A stretch of DNA of 64,000 nucleotides from Streptomyces sp. JJ38 (GCF_019303475.1 NZ_JABLSI010000010.1:55153-119152), one strand, 5' to 3'. Shown: positions 34,216 to 41,993, counted from the stretch's first letter. Notes: generated by a model not told the origin, from the letters alone. Numbers and translations are program-made.

Positions 34216-35280
34216 ATGACGACCACCGAACCGGCCGCCGAGGTCGCCACCGGAGTGGAGGAGGTCCACATCCTGTGGACCTCCGAGGGCATGAGCTGCG
34301 ACGGCGACACCGTATCCGTCACCGCCGCCTCCCTCCCCAGCCTGGAGGACGTCGTCCTCGGCGCCATCCCCGGCCTGCCCAAGGTCCACCTGCACAACAA
34401 GGTGCTCGCCTACGAGACGGGCGACGACTTCATGCGGGTCTTCCACGAGGCGGCCCGCGGGGAGCTGGAGCACCCGTTCGTCCTCGTCGTCGAGGGCTCC
34501 ATCCCCAACGAGAACATCAACGGCGAGGGCTACTGGACGTCGATGGGCAACGACCCGGCCACCGGGGAGCCGCGCCCGCTCAACACCTGGCTCGACCTGC
34601 TCGCGCCCCAGGCGTTCGCCGTCGTCGCCGTCGGGACCTGCGCCACCTACGGCGGCATCCACGCCATGGCCGGCAACCCGACCGGGTGCATGGGCCTGGC
34701 CGACTACCTCGGCTGGGACTTCCGTTCGGCCGCGGGGCTGCCCGTGGTCAACGTGCCCGGCTGTCCCGTCCAGCCGGACAACTTCATGGAGACGCTGACC
34801 TGGCTGCTCTACCAGGCCGCGGGCAGCGCCCCCACCATCCCGCTGGACGAACAGCTCCGCCCCACCTGGCTGTTCGGCAAGACGGTGCACGAGGGCTGTG
34901 ACCGGGCCGCCTACTACGAGCAGGGCGACTTCGCCAAGGACTACAACTCGCCCAAGTGCCAGGTGAAGGTCGGGTGCTGGGGCCCGGTCGTCAACTGCAA
35001 CGTCACCAAGCGCGGCTGGATGGACGGCGTCGGCGGCTGCCCCAACGTCGGCGGCATCTGCATCGGCTGCACCATGCCCGGCTTCCCGGACAAGTTCATG
35101 CCGTTCATGGACGAGCCCCCCGGCGGCAGCGTCTCGTCCGGCCTGCTCAGCAGCACCTACGGCCCGCTCGTCCGTTCCCTGCGCTCCATCACCAACCGCA
35201 CCGTGAACCACGAACCCAAGTGGCGCCACAACCGGGCCGAGCTGACCTCCGGCTACGCCCCGCGGTGGACGGGCCGCTGA
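34216..35280 (+). CDS. hhyS: [NiFe]-hydrogenase small subunit, group 1h (actinobacterial, high affinity)
   Basis: 354 residues from ATG 34216 (GAAAGGAAG upstream), with no twin-arginine signal, so cytosolic-side. It carries the Fe-S clusters that take electrons from the active site. The first proximal-cluster motif, normally CxxC, reads SCDGDT: Cys28 followed by Asp31. The 3Cys-1Asp proximal cluster is a known trait of this hydrogenase group in Ralstonia. Other ligands lie in VGTCATYGG, VPGCPVQ and the C-terminal medial/distal region (CDRAAYYEQGDFA; KCQVKVGCWGP; CPNVGGICIGCTMPGFPD). These enzymes scavenge atmospheric H2, often in spores. Large subunit follows after 37 bases. Confidence 0.96.
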   Translation: MTTTEPAAEVATGVEEVHILWTSEGMSCDGDTVSVTAASLPSLEDVVLGAIPGLPKVHLHNKVLAYETGDDFMRVFHEAARGELEHPFVLVVEGSIPNENINGEGYWTSMGNDPATGEPRPLNTWLDLLAPQAFAVVAVGTCATYGGIHAMAGNPTGCMGLADYLGWDFRSAAGLPVVNVPGCPVQPDNFMETLTWLLYQAAGSAPTIPLDEQLRPTWLFGKTVHEGCDRAAYYEQGDFAKDYNSPKCQVKVGCWGPVVNCNVTKRGWMDGVGGCPNVGGICIGCTMPGFPDKFMPFMDEPPGGSVSSGLLSSTYGPLVRSLRSITNRTVNHEPKWRHNRAELTSGYAPRWTGR

Positions 35281-35317
35281 ACACCCCGCCGACACCGCGC
35301 GAAAGGACCCGCACCCC

Positions 35318-37111
35318 GTGACGACGACGCAGGCCAGCCCGACGACCGAACAGCGCACCCTGACCGAGGTGGCGTTCGACCCCATCACCCGGATCGTGGG
35401 GAACCTGGGCATCTACACGAAGATCGACTTCTCCGCCCGGGAGGTCGTCGAGTGCCGCAGCACCTCCTCCGTCTTCCGCGGCTACAGCGTCTTCATGAAG
35501 GGCAAGGACCCCCGGGACTCGCACTTCATCACCAGCCGCATCTGCGGGATCTGCGGGGACAACCACGCCACGTGCTCCGTCTACGCCCAGAACATGGCCT
35601 ACGGCGTGAAGCCACCGCCGCTCGCCGACTGGATCATCAACCTCGGCGAGGCCGCCGAGTACATGTTCGACCACACGATCTTCCAGGACAACCTGGTCTT
35701 CGTCGACTACAGCGAACGCATGGTCAAGGAGACCAACCCCGGCGTCCTGGAGCGGGCCGAGCGCACCCCCTCGCCGCGCGGCGACGTCCACGGGTTCCGG
35801 ACCGTCGCCGACATCATGCGCTCCTTCAACCCGTTCGAGGGCAGCACCTACAAGGAAGCCCTCGTCTTCAGCCGCCTCACGCGCGAGATGTGCTGTCTGA
35901 TGGAGGGTCGGCACGTCCACCCCTCCACGCTCTACCCCGGCGGCGTCGGCACGGTGGCGACCCCCCAGCTCTTCACCGACTACCTCGTCCGGCTCACCCG
36001 CTGCCTGGACTTCGTCAAGCGCGCCGTCGCCATGAACGACGACGTCTTCGACTTCTTCTACGAGGCCCTGCCCGGGTACGAGGAGGTCGGCCGCCGCCGC
36101 ACCCTGCTCGGCTGCTGGGGCGCCTTCCAGGACCCGGGCGTCGTCGACTACCGCTACCAGTCGATGAACACCTGGGGGAACGCCATGTTCGTCACCCCCG
36201 GCGTCGTCGTCGACAACGAGCTCGTCACCACCGACCTCGTCGACATCAACCTCGGCATGCGCATCATGCTCGGCAGCTCCTACTACGAGGACTGGACGAA
36301 CGAGGAGACGTACGTCGAACGGGACCCGCTCGGCAACCCCGTGGACAAGCGCCACCCGTGGAACCAGACGACGCTGCCCGCGCCGCAGAAGCGCGAGCTG
36401 ACCGAGGGCGGCAAGTACAGCTGGGTCATGAGCCCCCGCTGGCTCGACCGACGCACCGGCGACCTGCTCTCCCTCGACACCGGTGGCGGCCCCATCGCCC
36501 GGCTGTGGGCCACCGCGCTGGCCGGCCGCGTGGACACCCCCTACGTACGGGCCCGGGGCGGCAGCGTCGAGATCGACCTGCCGAAGACGCCCGGCATGCC
36601 CGAGAGCAACCTCCGCTGGACCCCGCCGCCCTTCCCCAACACCATCGAGCGCAACCGGGCCCGGATGTACTTCGTGGCCTACGCCGCCGGCATGGCCCTG
36701 CACTTCGTCGACCAGGCCCTCGCGGAGGTGCGGGCCGGACGCACCAAGGTCTTCGAGGACTTCACCGTGCCCGACGAGGCCATCGGCGTCGGCTTCCACG
36801 AGGCCGTGCGCGGCGTCCTCTCCCACCACCTGGTGATCCGCGACAAGAAGATCGCCAACTACCACCCCTACCCGCCGACCCCGTGGAACGCGAGCCCCCG
36901 GGACATGTACGGGACGCCGGGCCCCTACGAGGACGCCGTACAGGGCTGCCCCATCTTCGAGGAGAACGGCCCCGAGAACTTCAAGGGCATCGACATCATG
37001 CGCACCGTGCGCAGCTTCGACCCCTGCCTGCCCTGCGGCGTCCACATGTACCTGGGCGGCGGACGCACCCTGAGCCAGACGCACTCGCCCACCTTCGGCC
37101 AGCACCTCTAG
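35318..37111 (+). CDS. hhyL: [NiFe]-hydrogenase large subunit, group 1h
   Basis: 597 residues from GTG 35318 (GAAAGGA upstream). The nickel ligands are in the L1 motif RICGICGDNH (Cys76, Cys79, His83) and the L2 motif DPCLPCGVH (Cys570, Cys573, His576). A 21-residue C-terminal peptide follows His576 and should be removed by the endopeptidase encoded downstream once the metal centre is complete. It binds and oxidises H2 at trace concentrations in air. Gene order small-large-NifU-like-DUF5947 is characteristic of actinobacterial group 1h operons. Confidence 0.97.
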   Translation: MTTTQASPTTEQRTLTEVAFDPITRIVGNLGIYTKIDFSAREVVECRSTSSVFRGYSVFMKGKDPRDSHFITSRICGICGDNHATCSVYAQNMAYGVKPPPLADWIINLGEAAEYMFDHTIFQDNLVFVDYSERMVKETNPGVLERAERTPSPRGDVHGFRTVADIMRSFNPFEGSTYKEALVFSRLTREMCCLMEGRHVHPSTLYPGGVGTVATPQLFTDYLVRLTRCLDFVKRAVAMNDDVFDFFYEALPGYEEVGRRRTLLGCWGAFQDPGVVDYRYQSMNTWGNAMFVTPGVVVDNELVTTDLVDINLGMRIMLGSSYYEDWTNEETYVERDPLGNPVDKRHPWNQTTLPAPQKRELTEGGKYSWVMSPRWLDRRTGDLLSLDTGGGPIARLWATALAGRVDTPYVRARGGSVEIDLPKTPGMPESNLRWTPPPFPNTIERNRARMYFVAYAAGMALHFVDQALAEVRAGRTKVFEDFTVPDEAIGVGFHEAVRGVLSHHLVIRDKKIANYHPYPPTPWNASPRDMYGTPGPYEDAVQGCPIFEENGPENFKGIDIMRTVRSFDPCLPCGVHMYLGGGRTLSQTHSPTFGQHL

Positions 37112-37120
37112 GGAGCCCTG

Positions 37121-37699
37121 ATGACCTGGGACGACGCGCGGGCGCGGGAGACCGTCGGCCGCGCCGAGGAACTGCTGTCCGGCCTCGACGCACTCCCCGA
37201 CAACCGGGCCGCCGCCCGCGCCCGCGAGACGGTGGAGACCCTCGTCGCCCTCTACGGCGAGGCCCTCGCCCGCGTCCTGGCCCACCTCGGCCAGGACGCG
37301 GCGAGCGCACGGAAGCTGGCCGACGACGAGCTCGTCGGCCACCTCCTCCTCGTCCACGACCTGCACCCCGACCCGCCCGGCGCGCGCGCCCGCCGCGCGC
37401 TCGACGCCGTCCGCGAGCACCTCGCCGGGCACGGCGTCGACCTGGAGACGACGGAGCTCACCGACGAGACCGCGCGGGTGCGCCTCACCGGCACCCCGCG
37501 CGGCTGCTCCGCCCCCGCCGAACCGCCCGAGCAGACCGTGCGGGACGCCCTGGCCGGAGCCGCCCCCGACCTCGTCCGCGTCGAGGTCGAGACGGAGCCC
37601 GCCCCGGCCGCCGAACCGGCCGTGATCCCGGTGGACTCCCTCTTCCGCCGCCCCGGCCCCGCCCGCGACACGGCGGCCGACGAGGTGTCCCACGCATGA
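37121..37699 (+). CDS. NifU-like domain protein of the hydrogenase operon
   Basis: 192 residues. The N-terminal half is helical (RARETVETLVALYGEALARVLAHL). The centre (about 80-155) resembles the NifU C-terminal scaffold fold (LVHDLHPDPPGARARRALDAV ... VRLTGTPRGCSAPAEPPEQ). However, the usual CxxC cluster site is reduced to one Cys (GCSAPAE). An Fe-S cluster or iron transfer role for the small subunit is likely by analogy but the missing second Cys argues for a structural or targeting function. Its stop overlaps the next start (ATGA). Confidence 0.7.
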   Translation: MTWDDARARETVGRAEELLSGLDALPDNRAAARARETVETLVALYGEALARVLAHLGQDAASARKLADDELVGHLLLVHDLHPDPPGARARRALDAVREHLAGHGVDLETTELTDETARVRLTGTPRGCSAPAEPPEQTVRDALAGAAPDLVRVEVETEPAPAAEPAVIPVDSLFRRPGPARDTAADEVSHA

Positions 37700-38397
37700 G
37701 CGGCGCGACCGCCCCCGGCACCTCGAAACTGCGCACGGTGGCCCGCCGGGCCACGGGCCGGGACCCCCGCGCCCCCGGCCAGGGCCCGGCGGCCGAGCGC
37801 TGCGACCTGTGCGCCGAACCCCTCGACCCCGAGCACCGGCACCTCCTCGACCTGCTCTCCGACGCGGTCTCCTGCGCCTGCCGTCCCTGCTCGCTGCTCT
37901 TCGACCACCAGGAGGCCGGGGGCGCCCACTACCGGCTGCTGCCGCGGCGTCGGCTCCGCCTCGCCGGCCAGCCCATCGACGACGCCCTGTGGGCCGCCCT
38001 CGGCGTCCCCGTCGAGCTGGCCTTCTTCACCCGCGCCGGGAGCTCCGGCGACGTCACCGCCCGTTACCCCAGCCCCCTCGGCACGCTGCGGGCCACGACC
38101 GACCCGGGCGTCTGGGCGCGCGTCACGGCCGCCCACCCCACCCTGGCCACCCTGGAGGACGACGTCGAGGCGCTGCTCGTCCACCGCGCCGGGGAGCGGC
38201 CCGAGCACTGGCTGCTGCCGCTGGACGACTGCTACCGCCTCGCCGCCCTCGTCCGCGCCCACTGGACGGGGCTGGGCGGCGGCGCCGAGGTGTGGCGCCA
38301 CGTCGGCGCGTTCTTCGACGAACTGCGGGTACTCCCGGAGCACAGCGGCCCCGACACCGGCAGCACAGCACAGGAGGCGACATGGGTATCTCCGTAG
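37696..38397 (+). CDS. DUF5947-like protein of the hydrogenase operon
   Basis: 233 residues. A Cys-rich N-terminal region (about 30-75) contains CDLC then CACRPC with nearby His residues (EHRHLLDL, LLFDHQ), which could bind a metal or Fe-S cluster. The rest is an alpha/beta domain (VPVELAFFTRAGSSGDVTARYPS ... CYRLAALVRAHWTG). I recall this family (DUF5947) as restricted to group 1h hydrogenase operons. A redox or electron-transfer link between the hydrogenase and its acceptor is an attractive but unproven role. It is coupled to the NifU-like gene and overlaps the start of the 68-residue gene by 16 bases. Confidence 0.75.
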   Translation: MSGATAPGTSKLRTVARRATGRDPRAPGQGPAAERCDLCAEPLDPEHRHLLDLLSDAVSCACRPCSLLFDHQEAGGAHYRLLPRRRLRLAGQPIDDALWAALGVPVELAFFTRAGSSGDVTARYPSPLGTLRATTDPGVWARVTAAHPTLATLEDDVEALLVHRAGERPEHWLLPLDDCYRLAALVRAHWTGLGGGAEVWRHVGAFFDELRVLPEHSGPDTGSTAQEATWVSP

Positions 38398-38588
38398 GCC
38401 GACCGGACGTCAGCCTGGACGCCGCCGCCCACGTGGGCGGCGTCCGGCGGGGCAACGAGACCGGCGGCTACAAACACCAGAGGGGACACCGGGACGACGA
38501 GCGCAGCACCGCCCGCCGCTCCACCGGCATCTCCGCCCGGCACCACGAACCCGTCCAGCCCGACATGCCCAACCTGTCCCCGGCATGA
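38382..38588 (+). CDS. 68-residue basic protein of the hydrogenase operon
   Basis: A short frame with a very good ribosome site (CAGGAGGCGAC) before ATG 38382, overlapping the DUF5947-like gene by 16 bases and the DUF6084-like gene by 4 (ATGA). It has no Cys and no membrane helix. It is rich in Arg, His and Gly (GGVRRGNETGGYKHQRGHRD, RSTARRSTGISARHH), probably disordered, and ends PDMPNLSPA. The tight coupling on both sides argues strongly that it is real and made in ratio with its neighbours. Unknown function; perhaps an assembly or scaffold peptide. Confidence 0.75.
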   Translation: MGISVGRPDVSLDAAAHVGGVRRGNETGGYKHQRGHRDDERSTARRSTGISARHHEPVQPDMPNLSPA

Positions 38589-39286
38589 CGGCCCCGGAGC
38601 GGACGACGGCCGCCACGCCCGACATCCCCGACCTGAGCTTCGCCGTCACCGGCGTCGCTCAGGAGCGGTTCGCCGCGGTGCCCACCCTGCGCTTCGGCCT
38701 GGACATCGGCAGCGACGGCGTCCCCGTCCGCTCCGTCAGCCTCACCGTCGCCGTCCGCATCGACGTCGTCCGGCGCCGGTACGACCCGGCCGAGCAGCGC
38801 GCGCTCGCCGAACTCTTCGGCGTCGCCGAGCGGTGGGGCACCACGCTCCACCCGCTGACCTGGACCCAGTTCACCGTCCAGGTGCCCGGCTTCACCGACG
38901 ACACCCACGTCGACCTCGTCCTCCCCTGCGGCTACGACAGCGAGATCGCCGTCACCAAGTACCTCTCCGCCGTCCGCGACGGGGAGGTGCCGCTGGACTT
39001 CCTCTTCAGCGGCACCGTCTTCTACACCGGCGCCGACGGCAGGCTGCTGACGGCCCGCGTCTCCTGGTCCAAGGACGCCACCTTCGGGCTTCCGGCCGAG
39101 CTGTGGCACGAGCTGATCGACCGCTACTACCCGCAGAGCCCCTGGCTGCGGCTCTCCCGTGAGACCTGGGGGCGGCTCGCCGCCTACCGGGAGCGGCACG
39201 TGCTCACCGGCTGGGACGAGACCGTCCGCGGCCTGCTCGACCAGGCCGGCGCCCCGGCCGCCGGCGACGGAGCCGCCACCCGCTGA
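38585..39286 (+). CDS. DUF6084-like protein of the hydrogenase operon
   Basis: 233 residues, coupled to the preceding gene by ATGA. It is largely beta-stranded (LSFAVTGVAQERFAAVPTL; VRSVSLTVAVRIDVV; FTVQVPGFTDDTHVDLVLPC; EVPLDFLFSGTVFY) with one Cys. The pattern matches the family I know as DUF6084, found in actinobacterial hydrogenase operons. No catalytic motif is evident. The helical end (DRYYPQSPWLRLSRETWGRL) contains conserved-looking aromatic residues suited to protein contacts. Likely cytosolic. Confidence 0.7.
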   Translation: MTAPERTTAATPDIPDLSFAVTGVAQERFAAVPTLRFGLDIGSDGVPVRSVSLTVAVRIDVVRRRYDPAEQRALAELFGVAERWGTTLHPLTWTQFTVQVPGFTDDTHVDLVLPCGYDSEIAVTKYLSAVRDGEVPLDFLFSGTVFYTGADGRLLTARVSWSKDATFGLPAELWHELIDRYYPQSPWLRLSRETWGRLAAYRERHVLTGWDETVRGLLDQAGAPAAGDGAATR

Positions 39287-39378
39287 CGCCCGCCCGCCGA
39301 CCCCGCCCGAGCCCCCCGCCGCACCAGCACCCGCCCGAGCCCCCGACCGACCCCAGATCCCCAGCACGACGGAGCGCC

Positions 39379-40458
39379 ATGGACGCCGCCGAGGCCGTCG
39401 AGAAGATCGTCCGCACCTGCCTGTACGAGGGTTACCTGCTGTGGCCCTACCGCCGAACGGCGCTGAAGAACACCAAGCGGTGGACCTTCGGCGGCGTCTT
39501 CCCCGCACGCGTCGCCGACGCCCTCGGCGAGCCCGCCGCCCAGCGCACCCAGGTTCTGCTGGCCCCCGGCCCGGACGAGCCCGCCGAGCCGCGGCTGACG
39601 GTACGGGTGCGGTTCCTGCACGTCGTCGACCGCGCCGTCCTGCGCGAGGGCCCCGCGGGGCCCGAACCCGTCGACGCCGTCACCGTGGCCGGTGAGCGGT
39701 ACGTCGCCTGGCAGGAGGCCACCGAGCGCGAGGTCTGCGCCACCCTCGGCCTCGACGAGCTGCGCGACGGACCCCGCCTTCTGCCCCTCGACATCCCCGC
39801 CGGCACGGAGCACGAGCCCCTGTACGCGGAGGACGGCGCCCACGCGGCCACCCTCGTCCGCCGGTGGCAGACGCTCACCGGCACCGTCGCCCTCCGCGCG
39901 GAGGCCCTGGACGGGGGCGTGCACCGCGTCGAGGTCCGCGTCGAGAACACCACCCGCTGTCCCGCCCCCCGGCCCGGGGACCGCGCGGCGCGGGAGAAGG
40001 CCGCGGCCCACGCCCTCGTCTCCACCCACACCGTCCTGCACTGCGGCACGGCCCGGTTCGTCTCCCTGCTCGACCCGCCCCCGCACCTGGCCGGGGCCGC
40101 CGCCGACTGCCGCAACGAGGGGGTGTGGCCGGTCCTGGTGGACGGCGGCCCCGGGGGCCTGGGCGCCGGACGTACCGAGAGCACCGCGGGCGCCCACACC
40201 GTGCTGGCCTCGCCCGTGACGCTCTACGACTTCCCCGCCGTCGCCCCGGAGAGCCCGGGCGACCTCTTCGACGGGACGGAGATCGACCAGCTCCTCGTGC
40301 GATGCGTCCTCAGCCTCACCGAGGAGGAGCAGGCCGAGGCCCGCGCAGCCGACCCCCGGGCCCGGGAGATCCTCGACCGCTGCTCCCGGCTCAGCCCCGC
40401 GGAGCTGGCCGCACTGCACGGCACCATCCGCGAGTTCCGTCCCCTGGAGCAGGCATGA
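39379..40458 (+). CDS. Conserved unknown protein of the hydrogenase operon
   Basis: 359 residues from ATG 39379 (ACGGAGC upstream), after a 92-base gap in which the operon probably continues. It begins AEAVEKIVRTCLYEGYLLWP, a conserved-looking start with YEGY, and then is predicted mixed beta/alpha (LTVRVRFLHVVDRAV; GTVALRAEALDGGVHRVEVRVENTT). Several Cys (CLYE, CATL, CPAP, CGTA, CRNE, CVLS, CSRL) are spread, not clustered. No known domain or membrane segment. The stop overlaps the endopeptidase start (ATGA), which ties it to the structural operon. Confidence 0.65.
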   Translation: MDAAEAVEKIVRTCLYEGYLLWPYRRTALKNTKRWTFGGVFPARVADALGEPAAQRTQVLLAPGPDEPAEPRLTVRVRFLHVVDRAVLREGPAGPEPVDAVTVAGERYVAWQEATEREVCATLGLDELRDGPRLLPLDIPAGTEHEPLYAEDGAHAATLVRRWQTLTGTVALRAEALDGGVHRVEVRVENTTRCPAPRPGDRAAREKAAAHALVSTHTVLHCGTARFVSLLDPPPHLAGAAADCRNEGVWPVLVDGGPGGLGAGRTESTAGAHTVLASPVTLYDFPAVAPESPGDLFDGTEIDQLLVRCVLSLTEEEQAEARAADPRAREILDRCSRLSPAELAALHGTIREFRPLEQA

Positions 40459-41351
40459 GCGCAGACACGAGCACGCCCTGGGAGGCGCCCGAACCCACCG
40501 GGGAGCGCGCGGTGACCGTCGACGGCGTCCGCCTCGCACCCGGCAGCCGGGTCAGCCTCGCCCCGCTGCGCCACGGCGACGTCCTCGACCTCGCCCTGGC
40601 CGGACGCACCGCCGAAGTCGTCAGCGTCGAGGAGGACTTCGAGGGGCAGGTGCACGTCGCCGTCGTCCTGGAAGACGACCCGGGGCGGGACTTCGGCCCG
40701 GCCGCGCAGATCGGCCACCGCTTCTTCTTCACCCCCGAGGAGCTGCGCCCCGCGCCGCCCGGGGACACGCCCCGGCGCACGGGCCGCGTCCTGGTGGCGG
40801 GCATCGGCAACATCTTCATGGCCGACGACGGCTTCGGTCCCGCCGTCGCCGAGGAGCTGCGCGGCGTGGAGCTGCCGCCCGAGGTGCACGTGGCCGACTT
40901 CGGCATCCGCGGCATGGACCTGGCCTACCGGCTCACCGAGGGTTACACCACGGCCGTCCTGGTGGACGCCGCGCCGCGCGGGGAGGCGCCCGGCACGCTC
41001 GCCGTCGTCGAGCCGCCCCTCGACGACTTCGACGACGCCATGCCGGAGGGCCACGCGATGGACCCGGTCAAGGTCCTGGCCCTGGCCCGGCGGCTCACCG
41101 GCGACCGGCCGCTGCCGCGCGTGCTCGTCGTCGGCTGCGAACCGCTGGTGCGCATGACGGGGGAGGAGCCCGACGTCAGCGTGGGGCTCAGCCCCCCGGT
41201 ACGGGACGCGGTCACCGCCGCCGTCCCCCTGATCACGTCCCTGGTCGCGGAGTTGCTGGCGCGGCCGGAGCAGGGTGGCGCCGCCGCGGGCCCCGGCGGG
41301 GCGGACCCCGGCGGGGCGGCTGCCGGAGTGGGAGAGGAGGTGAGCCCGTGA
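40455..41351 (+). CDS. Hydrogenase maturation endopeptidase with extra N-terminal domain
   Basis: 298 residues, about twice a normal HyaD/HybD peptidase. Residues 1-110 form a separate small beta-rich domain (RAVTVDGVRLAPGSRVSLAP; RTAEVVSVEEDFEGQVHVAVVLEDD). The peptidase core starts at about 115: VAGIGNIFMADDGFGPAVAEEL, matching GxGNxxxxDDGxG with Asp at the nickel-binding position, then DFGIRGMDLAYRL and VVGCEP. It removes the C-terminal peptide of the large subunit after nickel insertion. The C-terminal tail is Gly/Ala-rich. The extra domain could recognise the large subunit or link it to another operon protein. It overlaps the next start (TGATG). Confidence 0.88.
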   Translation: MSADTSTPWEAPEPTGERAVTVDGVRLAPGSRVSLAPLRHGDVLDLALAGRTAEVVSVEEDFEGQVHVAVVLEDDPGRDFGPAAQIGHRFFFTPEELRPAPPGDTPRRTGRVLVAGIGNIFMADDGFGPAVAEELRGVELPPEVHVADFGIRGMDLAYRLTEGYTTAVLVDAAPRGEAPGTLAVVEPPLDDFDDAMPEGHAMDPVKVLALARRLTGDRPLPRVLVVGCEPLVRMTGEEPDVSVGLSPPVRDAVTAAVPLITSLVAELLARPEQGGAAAGPGGADPGGAAAGVGEEVSP

Positions 41352-41506
41352 TGCGGAGCGCGCTGACGCACGCGATGAGGAACGGCGTCGTCGTACCGGG
41401 CGCCGTCGTGCGCCTGGCGGTGGGGATGCTGGCCCTCGCGACGGTCGCCGTCGTCGCCGCGGAAGGCCCCGAGGCCGTGCGGTACCTGAAGATGAAGCGC
41501 ATGTGA
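41351..41506 (+). CDS. 51-residue single-pass membrane peptide (DUF6893-like), last gene of the hydrogenase operon
   Basis: Found by following the operon; it is too short for most gene callers. ATG 41351 shares one base with the upstream stop and is preceded by GAGGAGG. A basic N-terminus leads into one membrane helix (about residues 18-37, AVVRLAVGMLALATVAVVAA), then a basic tail (VRYLKMKRM). It looks like the small DUF6893 family. A perfect 12-bp hairpin 16 bases downstream ends the operon. It could anchor the hydrogenase or its redox partner at the membrane near the quinone pool; this is inference. Confidence 0.75.
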   Translation: MRSALTHAMRNGVVVPGAVVRLAVGMLALATVAVVAAEGPEAVRYLKMKRM

Positions 41507-41521
41507 GCCGTGGGCGCGCGG

Positions 41522-41554
41522 CGGGCCCCCGGGGACGACGGCCCCGGGGGCCCG
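41522..41554 (+). terminator. Terminator of the hydrogenase structural operon
   Basis: GGGCCCCCGGGG at 41523-41534 pairs perfectly with 41542-41553 (7-base loop), with one more C-G pair outside. It directly follows the 51-residue peptide gene, fixing the 3' boundary of the operon. Confidence 0.9.
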
Positions 41555-41557
41555 GCC

Positions 41558-41587
41558 ATGACCTCGGAGGTCATCGACGTCATGACC
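41558..41587. promoter_or_regulatory. Three alternating ATGACC half-sites upstream of the DUF1330 gene
   Basis: ATGACC at 41558-41563, GGTCAT at 41569-41574 and ATGACC at 41582-41587 form two overlapping dyads; the first is extended to ATGACCT-CGG-AGGTCAT. The array sits 57-86 bases before the DUF1330 start, a typical operator position. Confidence 0.45.
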
Positions 41588-41643
41588 CGGTCGGTGGCAC
41601 AGTGAACTCACGTTGACCACCGCCAACTTGGAGGGGGACCCCG

Positions 41644-41991
41644 ATGCCCGCCTACGCCATCGCCCACCTGACCGAGCTCACCCCGCACCCCGACATCCCC
41701 GAGTACATCGAGCGCATCCAGGCCACCCTGGACCCCTTCTCCGGCCGCTTCCTCGTCCACGGCGCCGAGGTCGAGGTGCTGGAGGGCGCCTGGCCCGGCG
41801 ACGTCGTCGTCATCGAGTTCCCCGACACGGCCGCCGCCCGGGCCTGGTACGACTCCCCGGCCTACCGGGAACTGCTGCCGCTGCGCACCGAGCACATCAA
41901 GGGCGACGTGATCCTCGTCGGCGGCGTCGCCCCCGGCTACGACCCCGCCACCACGGCAGCGAAGGTACGGGAAAGCCTGCCCCAAAGCTGA
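41644..41991 (+). CDS. DUF1330 domain protein
   Basis: 115 residues, ribosome site GGAGGGG before ATG 41644. It has the ferredoxin-like DUF1330 pattern: YAIAHLTELTPHPDIPEYIERI, then FSGRFLVHGAEVEVLEG, VVVIEFPDTAAARAWYDSP and AYRELLPLRTEH. These small dimeric proteins resemble antibiotic-monooxygenase folds; function is generally unknown. It follows the hydrogenase terminator and is probably monocistronic, under control of the upstream half-site array. Confidence 0.88.
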   Translation: MPAYAIAHLTELTPHPDIPEYIERIQATLDPFSGRFLVHGAEVEVLEGAWPGDVVVIEFPDTAAARAWYDSPAYRELLPLRTEHIKGDVILVGGVAPGYDPATTAAKVRESLPQS

Positions 41992-41993
41992 GT

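Noticed and set aside
35189..37693. A long minus-strand frame opposite the hydrogenase large subunit
   Set aside because: Composition is Val/Asp/Gly-rich without motifs; the plus strand carries intact nickel ligands and couplings.
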